Part shown: positions 6,110 to 13,552 of the stretch, piece after piece
Layout of the letters: every line of letters starts with the position of its first letter
How positions within the stretch are numbered: the first letter of the stretch is position 1
Assembly: GCA_904502285.1 (NCBI GenBank)
Contig: CAJGEC010000023.1
Span: 1-26,066 of the forward strand
Reading direction: 5' to 3'
DNA: 26,066 nt
Origin: an uncultured Alistipes sp.
Lineage (GTDB): Bacteria; Bacteroidota; Bacteroidia; Bacteroidales; Rikenellaceae
Position numbers and translations under genes: made by a program
Notes under the pieces: model-generated
The model's database searches: none
The model's input: the letters and a program-made list of their open reading frames with translations, nothing else
What the model was told of the DNA's origin: nothing

Positions 6110-8065
6110 ATGAAAGCAAAATATTTATCAATAGCAGCATTGGCATTGGGTATGGTGGCGTGTGAGCAGGCAACCAACAATGCCGAACTACCTGCCGACA
6201 ATAGAATGTTGTTCGAGGTGGTATCTCCTAATGCCCATACTCGCGTTAGCAATGGAGTGTTTGAGGCAGAAGATAGATTGGGACTCTATGTTACCGACTA
6301 CATAGACGAGATAACCCCCGCTCCGTTGCAGATTTCGGGTAACCGTGCCAATAACGAGGTGATGGCGTTCGATGGTGCTGCCTGGGCAACCGAACGTCCA
6401 GTATATTGGGGCGAGGGTAAGAGCGATGTCTATGCCTACTACCCATATATGGCAGTTGAGCATATCGACGAGCAACCATTCTCTGTGGCTCTTGACCAAA
6501 CTGTAGATGACGCCTACGAGACTTCGGATTTCTTGTGGGCAAAAGCAGAGGGCGTTGCGCAGACTGACGGTTCTGTGTCGCTCAATATGAAGCATCAGAT
6601 GAGTCGCCTTGTTGTGAAGATTATGGCGGGCGAGGAGTATATTGGCTCACTCCCAGAGGATGCTACAGTGCATCTCCACTCAACCGTAACGGATGTTCAT
6701 ATCTCGCTTGCAAATGGCTCGGTGGTAAAGAATCCATATAGCGGTGCGAACTCTATCAAGATGCGCAACCTCGGTATTCGTACTTTTGAGGATGGTGAGG
6801 CTGTCGTATATGAGGCTATCGTTGTGCCCCAGATGCTCGAGACCTCTGTGCCTCTGTTGGAGATTAACTCAAAGAGTGTGTCGTACCTATTGGAGGACTC
6901 ATTCAACTTTAAGCCTGGCGTGTCGTACACCTATACCGCTGTGCTCAATACCTCGACAAACGCTATCAAGGTGGAGATCGGTTGCGAGATAGAGGATTGG
7001 AACAATATCGGCGGTGGCTCCGAGGGCGAAGGCGGTGGCTCCGAGGGTGGCGAGGAGGATGGCATAGACCTCTCACTCTACAAAGACCTCTCGGCTGAGG
7101 GTACAGCAAACTGCTACCTTATTCAGGGGACGGGAAACTACAAATTCAAGGCAGTGTTGGGTAATCTGGATACTTCTGTTGGCAATGTAAAGAAAACCGA
7201 AGTACTATGGGAGACTTTCGGCACTGATGTAATGCCAAATATTGGAGACCTTATCAAGGAGGTTGGCTATAAGAATGGTTATGTCTATTTCTCTACGCCC
7301 GAAACATTTAGAAATGGTAACGCCTCTATCGCTGTACGCAACTCAAAGGATGTAATCCTCTGGTCATGGCATATATGGTGCTCTGAGGAGGGTTGGAACG
7401 ACCATGTTTACCCTAATAATGCGGGTATAATGATGGATCGCAACCTCGGTGCAACTTCTGCTACTCCTGGCGATATTGGCTCATTTGGTTTGCTCTATCA
7501 GTGGGGACGCAAAGATCCATTTATGGGTAGTTGCGCAAAATCGGGAACGACTCTTGCTGCATCGACTGGTAGTTGGACAACAATTACAAGCAGTAAATCT
7601 GTAGATTATGCAGAGGAAAATCCTATGACCTATATTGCATCTTATGATAGGTATGATTGGTGTTCGCAAACTTGGGATAACTATGAAATTCGCTGGAAGG
7701 AATCAGAAAAATCTTTATACGATCCATGCCCAGTCGGTTATCGTGTACCAAAGGGCGGAAGTGACGGTTTCTGGGCAACAGCTACTAATGGCTGGAATAG
7801 TTCAATTATGAAATGGACAAATAGCGGATTCACCTGGACTCTCGCTGACGGTACGACAGCGGCGTGGTATCCTGCTGTCGGCTATCGCCTCTACGACAGT
7901 GGGGTGTTGTTCGCTGTCGGCTCCTACGGCTATTATTGGTCGGCTTCTCCTGATCCGCGCGATATCAGCAGCGCGTACGGCTTGAACTTCACCAGTGGCT
8001 TTGTCATCCCCGCGTACGACTACTATCGCAGCAACGGCTACTCTGTGCGTTGTGTCCGAGAATAG
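6110..8065 (+). CDS. Fimbrillin-like lipoprotein with C-terminal FISUMP domain
   Basis: A 651-residue surface lipoprotein with lipobox MVAC (Cys18). Residues about 25-295 are a fimbrillin-like domain paralogous to that of the preceding gene (EDRLGLYVTDY, SDVYAYYPYMAV, LNMKHQMSRLVVKI). A flexible Gly/Ser/Glu linker (301-318) is coded by a repeated 21-bp unit. Residues about 325-651 are a FISUMP (Fibrobacter major paralogous) domain of the C-type-lectin kind: MDRNLGATSATPG, YQWGRKDPF, YDPCPVGYRVP, YYWSAS and the terminal VRCVRE. It probably acts as a pilus-tip or surface binding protein. Codons 591-651 (7880-8062) differ sharply from the rest in base use, with NNC codons common and adenine rare, which suggests targeted mutagenesis by a diversity-generating retroelement. 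No reverse transcriptase or template lies in the window. It is probably one operon with the gene upstream, and a hairpin at 8124 ends it. Confidence 0.85.
   Translation: MKAKYLSIAALALGMVACEQATNNAELPADNRMLFEVVSPNAHTRVSNGVFEAEDRLGLYVTDYIDEITPAPLQISGNRANNEVMAFDGAAWATERPVYWGEGKSDVYAYYPYMAVEHIDEQPFSVALDQTVDDAYETSDFLWAKAEGVAQTDGSVSLNMKHQMSRLVVKIMAGEEYIGSLPEDATVHLHSTVTDVHISLANGSVVKNPYSGANSIKMRNLGIRTFEDGEAVVYEAIVVPQMLETSVPLLEINSKSVSYLLEDSFNFKPGVSYTYTAVLNTSTNAIKVEIGCEIEDWNNIGGGSEGEGGGSEGGEEDGIDLSLYKDLSAEGTANCYLIQGTGNYKFKAVLGNLDTSVGNVKKTEVLWETFGTDVMPNIGDLIKEVGYKNGYVYFSTPETFRNGNASIAVRNSKDVILWSWHIWCSEEGWNDHVYPNNAGIMMDRNLGATSATPGDIGSFGLLYQWGRKDPFMGSCAKSGTTLAASTGSWTTITSSKSVDYAEENPMTYIASYDRYDWCSQTWDNYEIRWKESEKSLYDPCPVGYRVPKGGSDGFWATATNGWNSSIMKWTNSGFTWTLADGTTAAWYPAVGYRLYDSGVLFAVGSYGYYWSASPDPRDISSAYGLNFTSGFVIPAYDYYRSNGYSVRCVRE
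7010..7047 (+). repeat. Tandem 21-bp repeat coding the Gly/Ser/Glu linker
   Basis: GGCGGTGGCTCCGAGGG occurs at 7010-7026 and again at 7031-7047. It codes two GGGSEG units between the fimbrillin-like and FISUMP domains. The repeat could lengthen or shorten by slippage without breaking the frame. Confidence 0.8.
7880..8062 (+). other. Candidate DGR variable region at the FISUMP C-terminus
   Basis: In these 61 codons 33 end in C, against about 11 of the 57 codons that I counted upstream, and A makes up about 16% of bases (hand count 29 of 183). Retroelement-driven adenine mutagenesis of AAC/AAT codons gives exactly an NNC-rich, A-poor stretch at the 3' end of a C-type-lectin-fold gene. The invariant-looking parts are GYR, YYWSAS, LNF, SGF and VRCVRE. 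The template is not in the window, so this is an inference. Confidence 0.45.
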
Positions 8066-8123
8066 TATAATTTTATAACCTTTCTACATCCACGAAATGA
8101 TTAATCTTGGGTGTTTGTTCTGA

Positions 8124-8157
8124 CAATAAACGGCAGTCATTTGACTGCCGTTTATTG
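8124..8157 (+). terminator. Perfect 16-bp palindrome after the FISUMP gene
   Basis: CAATAAACGGCAGTCA, then TT, then its exact reverse complement. It is the first strong hairpin, 58 bp past the stop codon, and most likely ends the lipoprotein operon. The T tract is short (inside the 3' arm, GTTTATTGTTG). Such cruciforms are also known just past the variable region of some retroelement targets, so the other reading should be kept in mind. The rest of 8066-8330 shows no gene. Confidence 0.65.
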
Positions 8158-8331
8158 TTGCTATTACACTTGTTTCGAGACTAAAAGATTAGTGAGTATT
8201 GGGTGTTTATGGAGTTTCGGAAATAGAGCCCTTGTTAGTGGGTTGAATAAGCCTCGCAAAGTCCCATAAACTCCCCAAACTCCATCCTTAAACTCTTTAA
8301 TATACTCCTCTTACCTTTAGTAGAGACAACT

Positions 8332-8357
8332 AAGGGCCACCGTTTTGGGTGGCCCTT
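8332..8357 (-). terminator. Hairpin after rny
   Basis: AAGGGCCACC (8332-8341) pairs perfectly with GGTGGCCCTT (8348-8357) around GTTTTG. It lies 24 bp past the rny stop on the - strand. No T tract follows on that strand, so it may protect the mRNA end as much as terminate. Confidence 0.55.
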
Positions 8358-8381
8358 GGCGTAATATACCTTTTCAGACGA

Positions 8382-9911
8382 TTACTTAGCGTAAGATACC
8401 GAGCGTGTCTCGCGGATTACGGTGATCTTCACCTGACCTGGGTAGGTCATCTCGTCCTGAATCTTCTTTGCTATATCGTGTGATAGTGCCTCAGACTCCT
8501 GGTCGGTGAGCTTGTCTGCGCCCACGATTACGCGCAACTCGCGACCTGCCTGGATGGCGTAGGTCTTGACCACGCCAGGGTAAGAGAGTGCGATGCCCTC
8601 CATCTCCTTGAGACGCTTGATATAAGACTCCACAACCTCGCGGCGAGCGCCTGGGCGAGCACCAGAGATAGCGTCACATACCTGGATGATAGGTGCGATG
8701 AGCGAGGTCATCTCGGTCTCGTCGTGGTGCGCACCGATGGCGTTGCATACATCTGGCTTCTCCTTATACTTCTCGGCGAGTTTCATACCGATAATTGCGT
8801 GTGGCAACTCTGGCTCATCATCGGGCACCTTGCCGATATCGTGCAAGAGGCCTGCGCGACGTGCAGCCTTAGGGTTGAGACCCAACTCCGCAGCCATAAT
8901 ACCTGCGAGGTTAGCAGTCTCGCGGGCGTGTTGCAAGAGGTTCTGACCATACGATGAGCGATACTTCATCTTACCGATGAGGCGTATCAACTCTGGGTGT
9001 AGGCCGTGGATGCCGAGGTCGATTGTTGTGCGCTTACCTACCTCGATGATCTCCTCCTCAATCTGCTTCTTGACCTTTGCCACAACCTCCTCGATACGTG
9101 CTGGGTGGATACGGCCATCTGTTACGAGCTGGTGGAGTGCGAGGCGGGCGATCTCACGACGTACGGGGTCGAAGCCTGAGAGGATGATTGCCTCAGGGGT
9201 ATCATCCACGATAATCTCGATGCCCGTTGCAGCCTCCAAGGCGCGGATGTTACGGCCCTCACGACCGATGATGCGACCCTTGACCTCGTCTGACTCGATG
9301 TTGAACACGGTCACAGCATTCTCGATTGCTGTCTCTGTTGCTACACGCTGGATAGATGCTACCACGATGCGCTTAGCCTCCTTCGTTGCTGAGAGCTTAG
9401 CCTCCTCGATGGTCTCGGCGATATATGTAGCAGCCTCGGCCTTAGCCTCATTCTTCATATTCTCTACCAAGACGTTCTTAGCCTCCTCGGAGCTCATACC
9501 AGAGATCTGCTCGAGACGCTCATTCTGCTGGCGTATGACTGTTGCAAGCTCCTCCTTGCGGCTCTCCACATTCTGCATCTGGGTATTGAGCTGCTCGTTG
9601 CGCTTCTCATACTCAGCGATCTTGCGCTCCAATTCGCGCTCCTTGTTCTGAAGTGTTGCTTCGAGTTGCTTTGCGCGCTGCTCGCTCTGCTGCAACTTCT
9701 GGTTACGCTCATTTACCTGGCGGTCGTGGTCGCTCTTTAGCTGGATGAACTTCTCCTTAGCCTGCAACATCTTCTCTTTCTTTATCATTTCGCCGTCAGC
9801 CTCTGCCTTGATGACGATGGCCTTTGCGCGTGCTCGTGCTGCTACGTAGGCTAAGCATCCGCCCACCACAGCACCCACAACGACACCGACGATTATCCAA
9901 ATTGATTCCAT
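8382..9911 (-). CDS. rny: Ribonuclease Y
   Basis: A 509-residue membrane-anchored endoribonuclease that starts mRNA decay; the usual family length is 510-520. In order: an N-terminal membrane helix (about 5-25), a long charged coiled coil (about 30-195), a KH RNA-binding domain with the GRIIGREGRN loop (212-221), and an HD metal-dependent phosphohydrolase domain with LLQHARET (His328), the HD pair of LLHDIGK (His357-Asp358) and AHHDE (395-396). The C-terminal region has the family's GIALSYPGVVKTYAIQAGRE stretch. All expected catalytic residues are visible. It lies downstream of zapA and the structured RNA on the same strand. The ATG start is followed directly by the membrane helix, which supports it. 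Confidence 0.98.
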   Translation of the reverse strand: MESIWIIVGVVVGAVVGGCLAYVAARARAKAIVIKAEADGEMIKKEKMLQAKEKFIQLKSDHDRQVNERNQKLQQSEQRAKQLEATLQNKERELERKIAEYEKRNEQLNTQMQNVESRKEELATVIRQQNERLEQISGMSSEEAKNVLVENMKNEAKAEAATYIAETIEEAKLSATKEAKRIVVASIQRVATETAIENAVTVFNIESDEVKGRIIGREGRNIRALEAATGIEIIVDDTPEAIILSGFDPVRREIARLALHQLVTDGRIHPARIEEVVAKVKKQIEEEIIEVGKRTTIDLGIHGLHPELIRLIGKMKYRSSYGQNLLQHARETANLAGIMAAELGLNPKAARRAGLLHDIGKVPDDEPELPHAIIGMKLAEKYKEKPDVCNAIGAHHDETEMTSLIAPIIQVCDAISGARPGARREVVESYIKRLKEMEGIALSYPGVVKTYAIQAGRELRVIVGADKLTDQESEALSHDIAKKIQDEMTYPGQVKITVIRETRSVSYAK

Positions 9912-9988
9912 ATCAAAAAATTGGTGTTGTTATATTGTTAGTAATGTTTTAAATTGTATCTTAATAAGTTAGCTCTGTCCCTTAAAAC

Positions 9989-10136
9989 AAAAAAGCCCAC
10001 ACAGACTCCTTAACTTGTTTGACGAATCCGCAGATAAGTCATAGGTGGGGCTCCGAGGCACGCAACAGTCCACTGGTGGCAGGTGCCACACCCAAAGGGT
10101 TGAGGCCTTGTTTTGTAGCTCTTCTCGAGAGTTGTC
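9989..10136 (-). ncRNA. ssrS: Candidate 6S RNA between zapA and rny
   Basis: The 356-bp gap between zapA and rny holds a structured segment on the - strand. Near its 5' end ACAACTC can pair with GAGTCTGT near the 3' end (one bulge). Further in, AGGC-CT-CAAC pairs with GTTG-CGT-GCCT, and the tip contains GTGGC-ACCT-GCCAC. This makes one long, irregular rod like 6S RNA, which mimics an open promoter and binds sigma-70 polymerase. The 3' end is GGGC followed by six T (9989-9994). A promoter-like pair lies just upstream (10138-10167). In many bacteria ssrS sits next to zapA, which agrees. The exact ends are uncertain, and I cannot run a covariance model. Confidence 0.55.
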
Positions 10137-10137
10137 C

Positions 10138-10167
10138 CAATGTTATATAAATTGTACAGTTCGCAAA
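10138..10167 (-). promoter_or_regulatory. Candidate promoter for the structured RNA
   Basis: On the - strand TTTG (10164-10167) is followed after 18 bp by TAACATTG (10138-10145), which matches TAnnTTTG at all but one base. The start would fall near 10131, at the base of the proposed closing stem. Confidence 0.4.
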
Positions 10168-10213
10168 GCTTTTAAGGAATCTATGCGGGATAGATCTTAT
10201 CGAAAGAACCTAT

Positions 10214-10230
10214 GCACACTCTCGGTGTGC
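10214..10230 (-). terminator. Small hairpin after zapA
   Basis: GCACAC and GTGTGC pair around a 5-nt loop, 38 bp past the zapA stop. A second short stem (ATCTAT/ATAGAT, 10179-10195) follows. There is no clear T run; it may reduce read-through into the RNA gene. Confidence 0.35.
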
Positions 10231-10267
10231 CTGCAATTATTTTGCAAATATCGCGCCTAAGGCGTGG

Positions 10268-10558
10268 TTACTCCTTGATATACTTCTGTATGCGCTTCTC
10301 GATATCTTCGAGTTGCTCTATATCTTGGTTTCCGAGAGCTGAGGAGTGTTCAGTTGTGAGTGCGAGTATTGAGTATCGGAGTGCCGCCATTGCTAAGCGG
10401 TCCTGAATCTGGAAGTTAGGGATTCGTGTGTACTCCGTGATCTTCTCGTTAAGGCGCTTCGCCGCCACACGGTAGAGTTCCTCGTTGGCAGCATCGATAG
10501 TCATAGGGTAGGACTTACCCGCTATCGAAATGTTTATCTTAATCTTCTCCTCTGCCAT
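10268..10558 (-). CDS. zapA: Cell division protein ZapA
   Basis: A 96-residue member of the ZapA family, a small cytoplasmic protein that bundles FtsZ filaments at the division ring. The N-terminal globular part (KIKINISIAGKSYPMTI, then ELYRVAAKRLNEKI) has the family signature. A C-terminal helix (about 50-96, DRLAMAALRYSILALTTEH...) would form the tetramerising coiled coil. The length is typical. It lies downstream of a small coiled-coil gene in the same direction, most likely in one transcript from the promoter at 11020-11051. Confidence 0.93.
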   Translation of the reverse strand: MAEEKIKINISIAGKSYPMTIDAANEELYRVAAKRLNEKITEYTRIPNFQIQDRLAMAALRYSILALTTEHSSALGNQDIEQLEDIEKRIQKYIKE

Positions 10559-10618
10559 CGTCGTAAATTCTCTTGTTACACTATCTTGTACTCACTTATT
10601 CTTCCTCGTTCCCTCTCT

Positions 10619-10646
10619 CCTCTTTCCTCTTTCCTCTTTCCTCTGT
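10619..10646. repeat. Tandem CCTCTTT repeat, polypurine on the - strand
   Basis: Three units of the heptamer CCTCTTT plus a fourth variant unit lie in a wider pyrimidine-only tract (about 10609-10662, broken by one G) between the coiled-coil gene and zapA. In the mRNA this is a long A/G-only stretch upstream of the zapA start. Confidence 0.8.
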
Positions 10647-10677
10647 TCTCTTTCTCTCTCTTCGGCCCTCAGCACCT

Positions 10678-10977
10678 TTAGTCGTTGCCCTGGTTTTTGA
10701 TTGTGGCGATGCAGATGTCTACTTCCCGCAATAGAGCATCTACACGCCTCCTCGCGCGCTCCACATTTCCGTCGTTGCCACACATAACGCTCGTGAGTTC
10801 AGCACTCTTGAGTTTGTCGTCTAACTCGCGTACACGCTCCTCGAGACGTCGTTTCTCGCTGAGGAGTTTGTCGCGCTCCTGCGTTAGGCTTCGACACTCG
10901 GCAGAGATGCGTGCGTGGTCGGCGATGAGCCTATCCACCTCGTTGCTTAGTCGTTTTACGATGTTCTTCTCTGCCAT
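10678..10977 (-). CDS. Small coiled-coil protein, ZapB-like
   Basis: A 99-residue, highly charged protein that is almost wholly coiled coil from residue 4 to about 60 (LSNEVDRLIADHARISAECRS, then ERDKLLSEKRRLEERVRELDDKL) and a second helix near the end (RRRVDALLREVDICIATI). It has no membrane segment or signal. Its place directly before zapA suggests a division-ring partner of the ZapB kind; the similarity is in character and context, not in a recognised motif. A perfect Bacteroidetes promoter lies about 40 bp upstream, so it is the first gene of the zapA transcript. Confidence 0.75.
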   Translation of the reverse strand: MAEKNIVKRLSNEVDRLIADHARISAECRSLTQERDKLLSEKRRLEERVRELDDKLKSAELTSVMCGNDGNVERARRRVDALLREVDICIATIKNQGND

Positions 10978-11019
10978 AAGCCTGAAATGTTTACGCCTTT
11001 GGTTTGTTGTTTAACACCC

Positions 11020-11051
11020 CAAAGATAGGTAAAAAAAATGTAAAAATCAAA
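11020..11051 (-). promoter_or_regulatory. Promoter of the zapB-like/zapA transcript
   Basis: On the - strand TTTG (11048-11051), a 20-bp spacer and TATCTTTG (11020-11027) match the Bacteroidetes sigma-ABfr consensus exactly. Transcription would start near 11013, giving a leader of about 35 nt before the coiled-coil gene. This is the clearest promoter in the window. Confidence 0.8.
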
Positions 11052-11080
11052 TAAAATGGACAATTAGTGCTTTTGTTGTC

Positions 11081-12376
11081 CTATCTTACCACTTCGGCAT
11101 AGAGGTCGTAATCCTCGGCATCTGTGATCTCCACCTCGTAGAAATGGCCTCGCAGTAGACGCTTGCCGTTGCTCTGGATTATGAGCTCCTGGTCTACCTC
11201 TGGTGAGTCGTACTCCGAGCGGCCGATGTAGAAGTCTCCCTCCTTGCGGTCGATTATCACACGCATACGCTGACCTATGCGACGAGCATTGTTCTGTAGC
11301 GATATGCGCTCCTGGAGACGCATTATACGGTCTACGCGCTCCTCTTTAACCTCCTGAGGCACATCGTCTTGCAGACGTGTTGCCGAGTAAGTACCCTCCT
11401 CCTCTGAGTAGGGGAATACGCCGAGACGGTCGAACTTCGTGGTCTTGACGAATTCCATCAATTCTGCGAAGTCTGCCTCGCTCTCTGTGGGGTAGCCCAC
11501 TAAGAGTGTTGTGCGGAGTGCTATGTCGGGTATCGCCTTGCGTAGCTTCTCGATTAGTTGTAGCGCCTCGGCTTTGGTGTGGCGACGCTTCATTGCTGAA
11601 AGTTGGTTGTCCGAAATGTGCTGGAACGGTATGTCGAGATATCGACAAATCTTTGGCTCTCGTGCCATCACCTCGATCACCTCGTCGGGGAAGTCTGTGG
11701 GGTAGGCGTAGTGGAGACGTATCCATTCGAGTTTGTCGATGCGGCAGAGACGTTCGAGCAATTCAGCCAACTTGCGCTCGCCGTAAATGTCTACACCATA
11801 ATAGGTTGTATCCTGTGCTATGACCATCAATTCGCGTACACCCTTAGCCACTAATGCCTCGGCCTCGGCTATGAGAGCCTCCATAGGGACTGACTTGTGA
11901 CGGCCACGGATGAGGGGTATGGCGCAGTAGCCACACATCCAGTTGCAACCCTCCGAGATCTTGAGGTAGGCGTAGTGCGAAGGGGTCGATATCTCGCGCT
12001 TAGTCTCGTTCTCCTGACGATATTTAGCGCCGAGACGCTCCACGATTCCTGCCCAGTCGTTCACACCGAAGAAGTCGTCTACTTCGGGTAGTTCAGGGCG
12101 TAATTCATCAGCATAACGCTGTGAGAGACAGCCTACTACGAAGAGCTCTTCGATGCGGCCCTGCTCCTTGAGTTGTGCAGCACGAAGGATGGTGTCGATA
12201 GACTCCTGCTTCGCGTCGCCAATGAATCCGCAAGTGTTGATTACCACTACGTCGGCATCCGTGCGGTCGCTGTCGAAGACAACTTTATAGTCCATCGCCG
12301 TAAGTTGTGCTGCGAGATGCTCTGAGTCTACGGTATTCTTTGAACAACCGAGGGTTATGATGTTTATCTTCTTCAT
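11081..12376 (-). CDS. rimO: Ribosomal protein uS12 methylthiotransferase RimO
   Basis: A radical-SAM enzyme that adds a methylthio group to the conserved aspartate of ribosomal protein uS12. The start MKKINIITLGCSKN gives 431 residues. A longer frame to 12460 would add 28 residues overlapping ftsY and without family match, so I reject it. The N-terminal UPF0004 domain binds the second iron-sulfur cluster through Cys11, Cys49 and Cys83. The radical-SAM motif C-NWM-C-GY-C lies at 144-151, followed by PLIRGRHKS. A TRAM domain (RMRVIIDRKEGDFYIGRSEYD) ends the protein. It begins 7 bp after the ftsY stop and closes the operon. Confidence 0.97.
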   Translation of the reverse strand: MKKINIITLGCSKNTVDSEHLAAQLTAMDYKVVFDSDRTDADVVVINTCGFIGDAKQESIDTILRAAQLKEQGRIEELFVVGCLSQRYADELRPELPEVDDFFGVNDWAGIVERLGAKYRQENETKREISTPSHYAYLKISEGCNWMCGYCAIPLIRGRHKSVPMEALIAEAEALVAKGVRELMVIAQDTTYYGVDIYGERKLAELLERLCRIDKLEWIRLHYAYPTDFPDEVIEVMAREPKICRYLDIPFQHISDNQLSAMKRRHTKAEALQLIEKLRKAIPDIALRTTLLVGYPTESEADFAELMEFVKTTKFDRLGVFPYSEEEGTYSATRLQDDVPQEVKEERVDRIMRLQERISLQNNARRIGQRMRVIIDRKEGDFYIGRSEYDSPEVDQELIIQSNGKRLLRGHFYEVEITDAEDYDLYAEVVR

Positions 12377-12383
12377 AGAAGTA

Positions 12384-13532
12384 CTACTTTTTATCACCAA
12401 ACAATGCACGTACAAACTCCTTACGGTCGAACATCTTGAGCTGGTCGATGCCCTCGCCAATGCCTATGTAACGTACTGGGATGTGGAACTTGTCGCTGAT
12501 GCCTATCACCACGCCACCCTTGGCTGTGCCATCGAGTTTTGTGATTGTGAGCGATGTCACCTGCGTAGCCTCGGTGAACTGCTTGGCCTGCTCGAAGGCG
12601 TTCTGGCCTGTTGAGCCGTCCAAAACCAACATCACCTCGTGTGGTGCGTCAGGGATCACCTTCGACATCACGTTGCGAATCTTGGTAAGCTCCTTCATAA
12701 GGCCCACCTTGTTGTGGAGTCGGCCTGCGGTGTCGATAAGTACGACGTCGGCACCATTTGCCACTGCCGAGCGAAGGGTGTCGTAGGCTACGGATGCTGG
12801 GTCGGAACCCATATCCTGACGAATCATCGTTGCTCCAGCGCGCTCTGCCCATACGGCCAACTGGTCGATGGCTGCAGCACGGAAGGTGTCGGCAGCACCG
12901 ATATATACCTTGCGACCTGCGCGTGTCAGTTTTGCTGCGAGTTTACCTATCGTCGTAGTCTTGCCTGCGCCATTCACACCCACAACCATCATAACGTATG
13001 GAAGACCCTCCTTTACCTCGATGCCGAAGTCCTCTGTCGAGCGGTGTGACTCCTCCATAAGTTTTGCTATCTCATCGCGAAGGATGTCGTGCAACTCCGA
13101 AGTATTCATATACTTATCTCGTGCTACACGCTCCTCGATGGCGTTGATAATCTTCACCGTGGTCTCCACGCCTACATCCGAGGTTATGAGCACCTCCTCA
13201 AGGTCATCCAACACGTCGGCATCTACCGTTGTGCGACCCGCTATGGCGCGCTTAAGACGACCAAAGAAACCCTCCTTGGTCTTGCCTAAGCCCTCTTCGA
13301 GCTCCTTGCGCTCCGCCTCGATATCTACCTCTTCGTCATCCTCCTCGACAACCTCAGCCTCCTTAGGCTCTGGGGTCGCTACAATAGGAGTCTCTGTGGA
13401 GGTAGTGACCTCATCTGCGGTTATCTCCTCGCTCTTAGGCTCTTCGGTTACCTCCACGGGAGTTGTCTCCACAACCTCCTGGCTCTTAGGCTCTTCAACT
13501 TTCTTGCGTTTGAATAGATCAAAAAATCCCAT
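12384..13532 (-). CDS. ftsY: Signal recognition particle receptor FtsY
   Basis: A 382-residue GTPase that docks SRP-ribosome complexes at the inner membrane. An N-terminal basic start (MGFFDLFKRKK) leads into a very acidic Glu/Val/Thr-rich A domain (about 12-80). The N domain follows (about 82-170) and then the G domain, with P-loop GVNGAGKTT (185-193), DTFRAAAIDQL (from 215), DTAGR and TKLDGTAKGG. All GTPase motifs are intact. It starts 20 bp after the NamZ-like gene and is followed after 7 bp by rimO, so translation of the two is probably linked. Confidence 0.98.
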   Translation of the reverse strand: MGFFDLFKRKKVEEPKSQEVVETTPVEVTEEPKSEEITADEVTTSTETPIVATPEPKEAEVVEEDDEEVDIEAERKELEEGLGKTKEGFFGRLKRAIAGRTTVDADVLDDLEEVLITSDVGVETTVKIINAIEERVARDKYMNTSELHDILRDEIAKLMEESHRSTEDFGIEVKEGLPYVMMVVGVNGAGKTTTIGKLAAKLTRAGRKVYIGAADTFRAAAIDQLAVWAERAGATMIRQDMGSDPASVAYDTLRSAVANGADVVLIDTAGRLHNKVGLMKELTKIRNVMSKVIPDAPHEVMLVLDGSTGQNAFEQAKQFTEATQVTSLTITKLDGTAKGGVVIGISDKFHIPVRYIGIGEGIDQLKMFDRKEFVRALFGDKK

Positions 13533-13552
13533 AATTTATTCTGTTTTCTTTA

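Noticed and set aside
8200..8285. Weak inverted repeat (ATGGAGTTT / AAACTCCAT)
   Set aside because: Nine-base arms about 60 bp apart in AT-rich spacer could well be chance.
8977..9651. 224-residue frame opposite rny
   Set aside because: It is antisense to a complete RNase Y gene and low in complexity (Ser/Arg-rich).
12377..12460. N-terminal extension of RimO
   Set aside because: The added 28 residues overlap ftsY and have no family match; MKKINIITLG is the normal RimO start.
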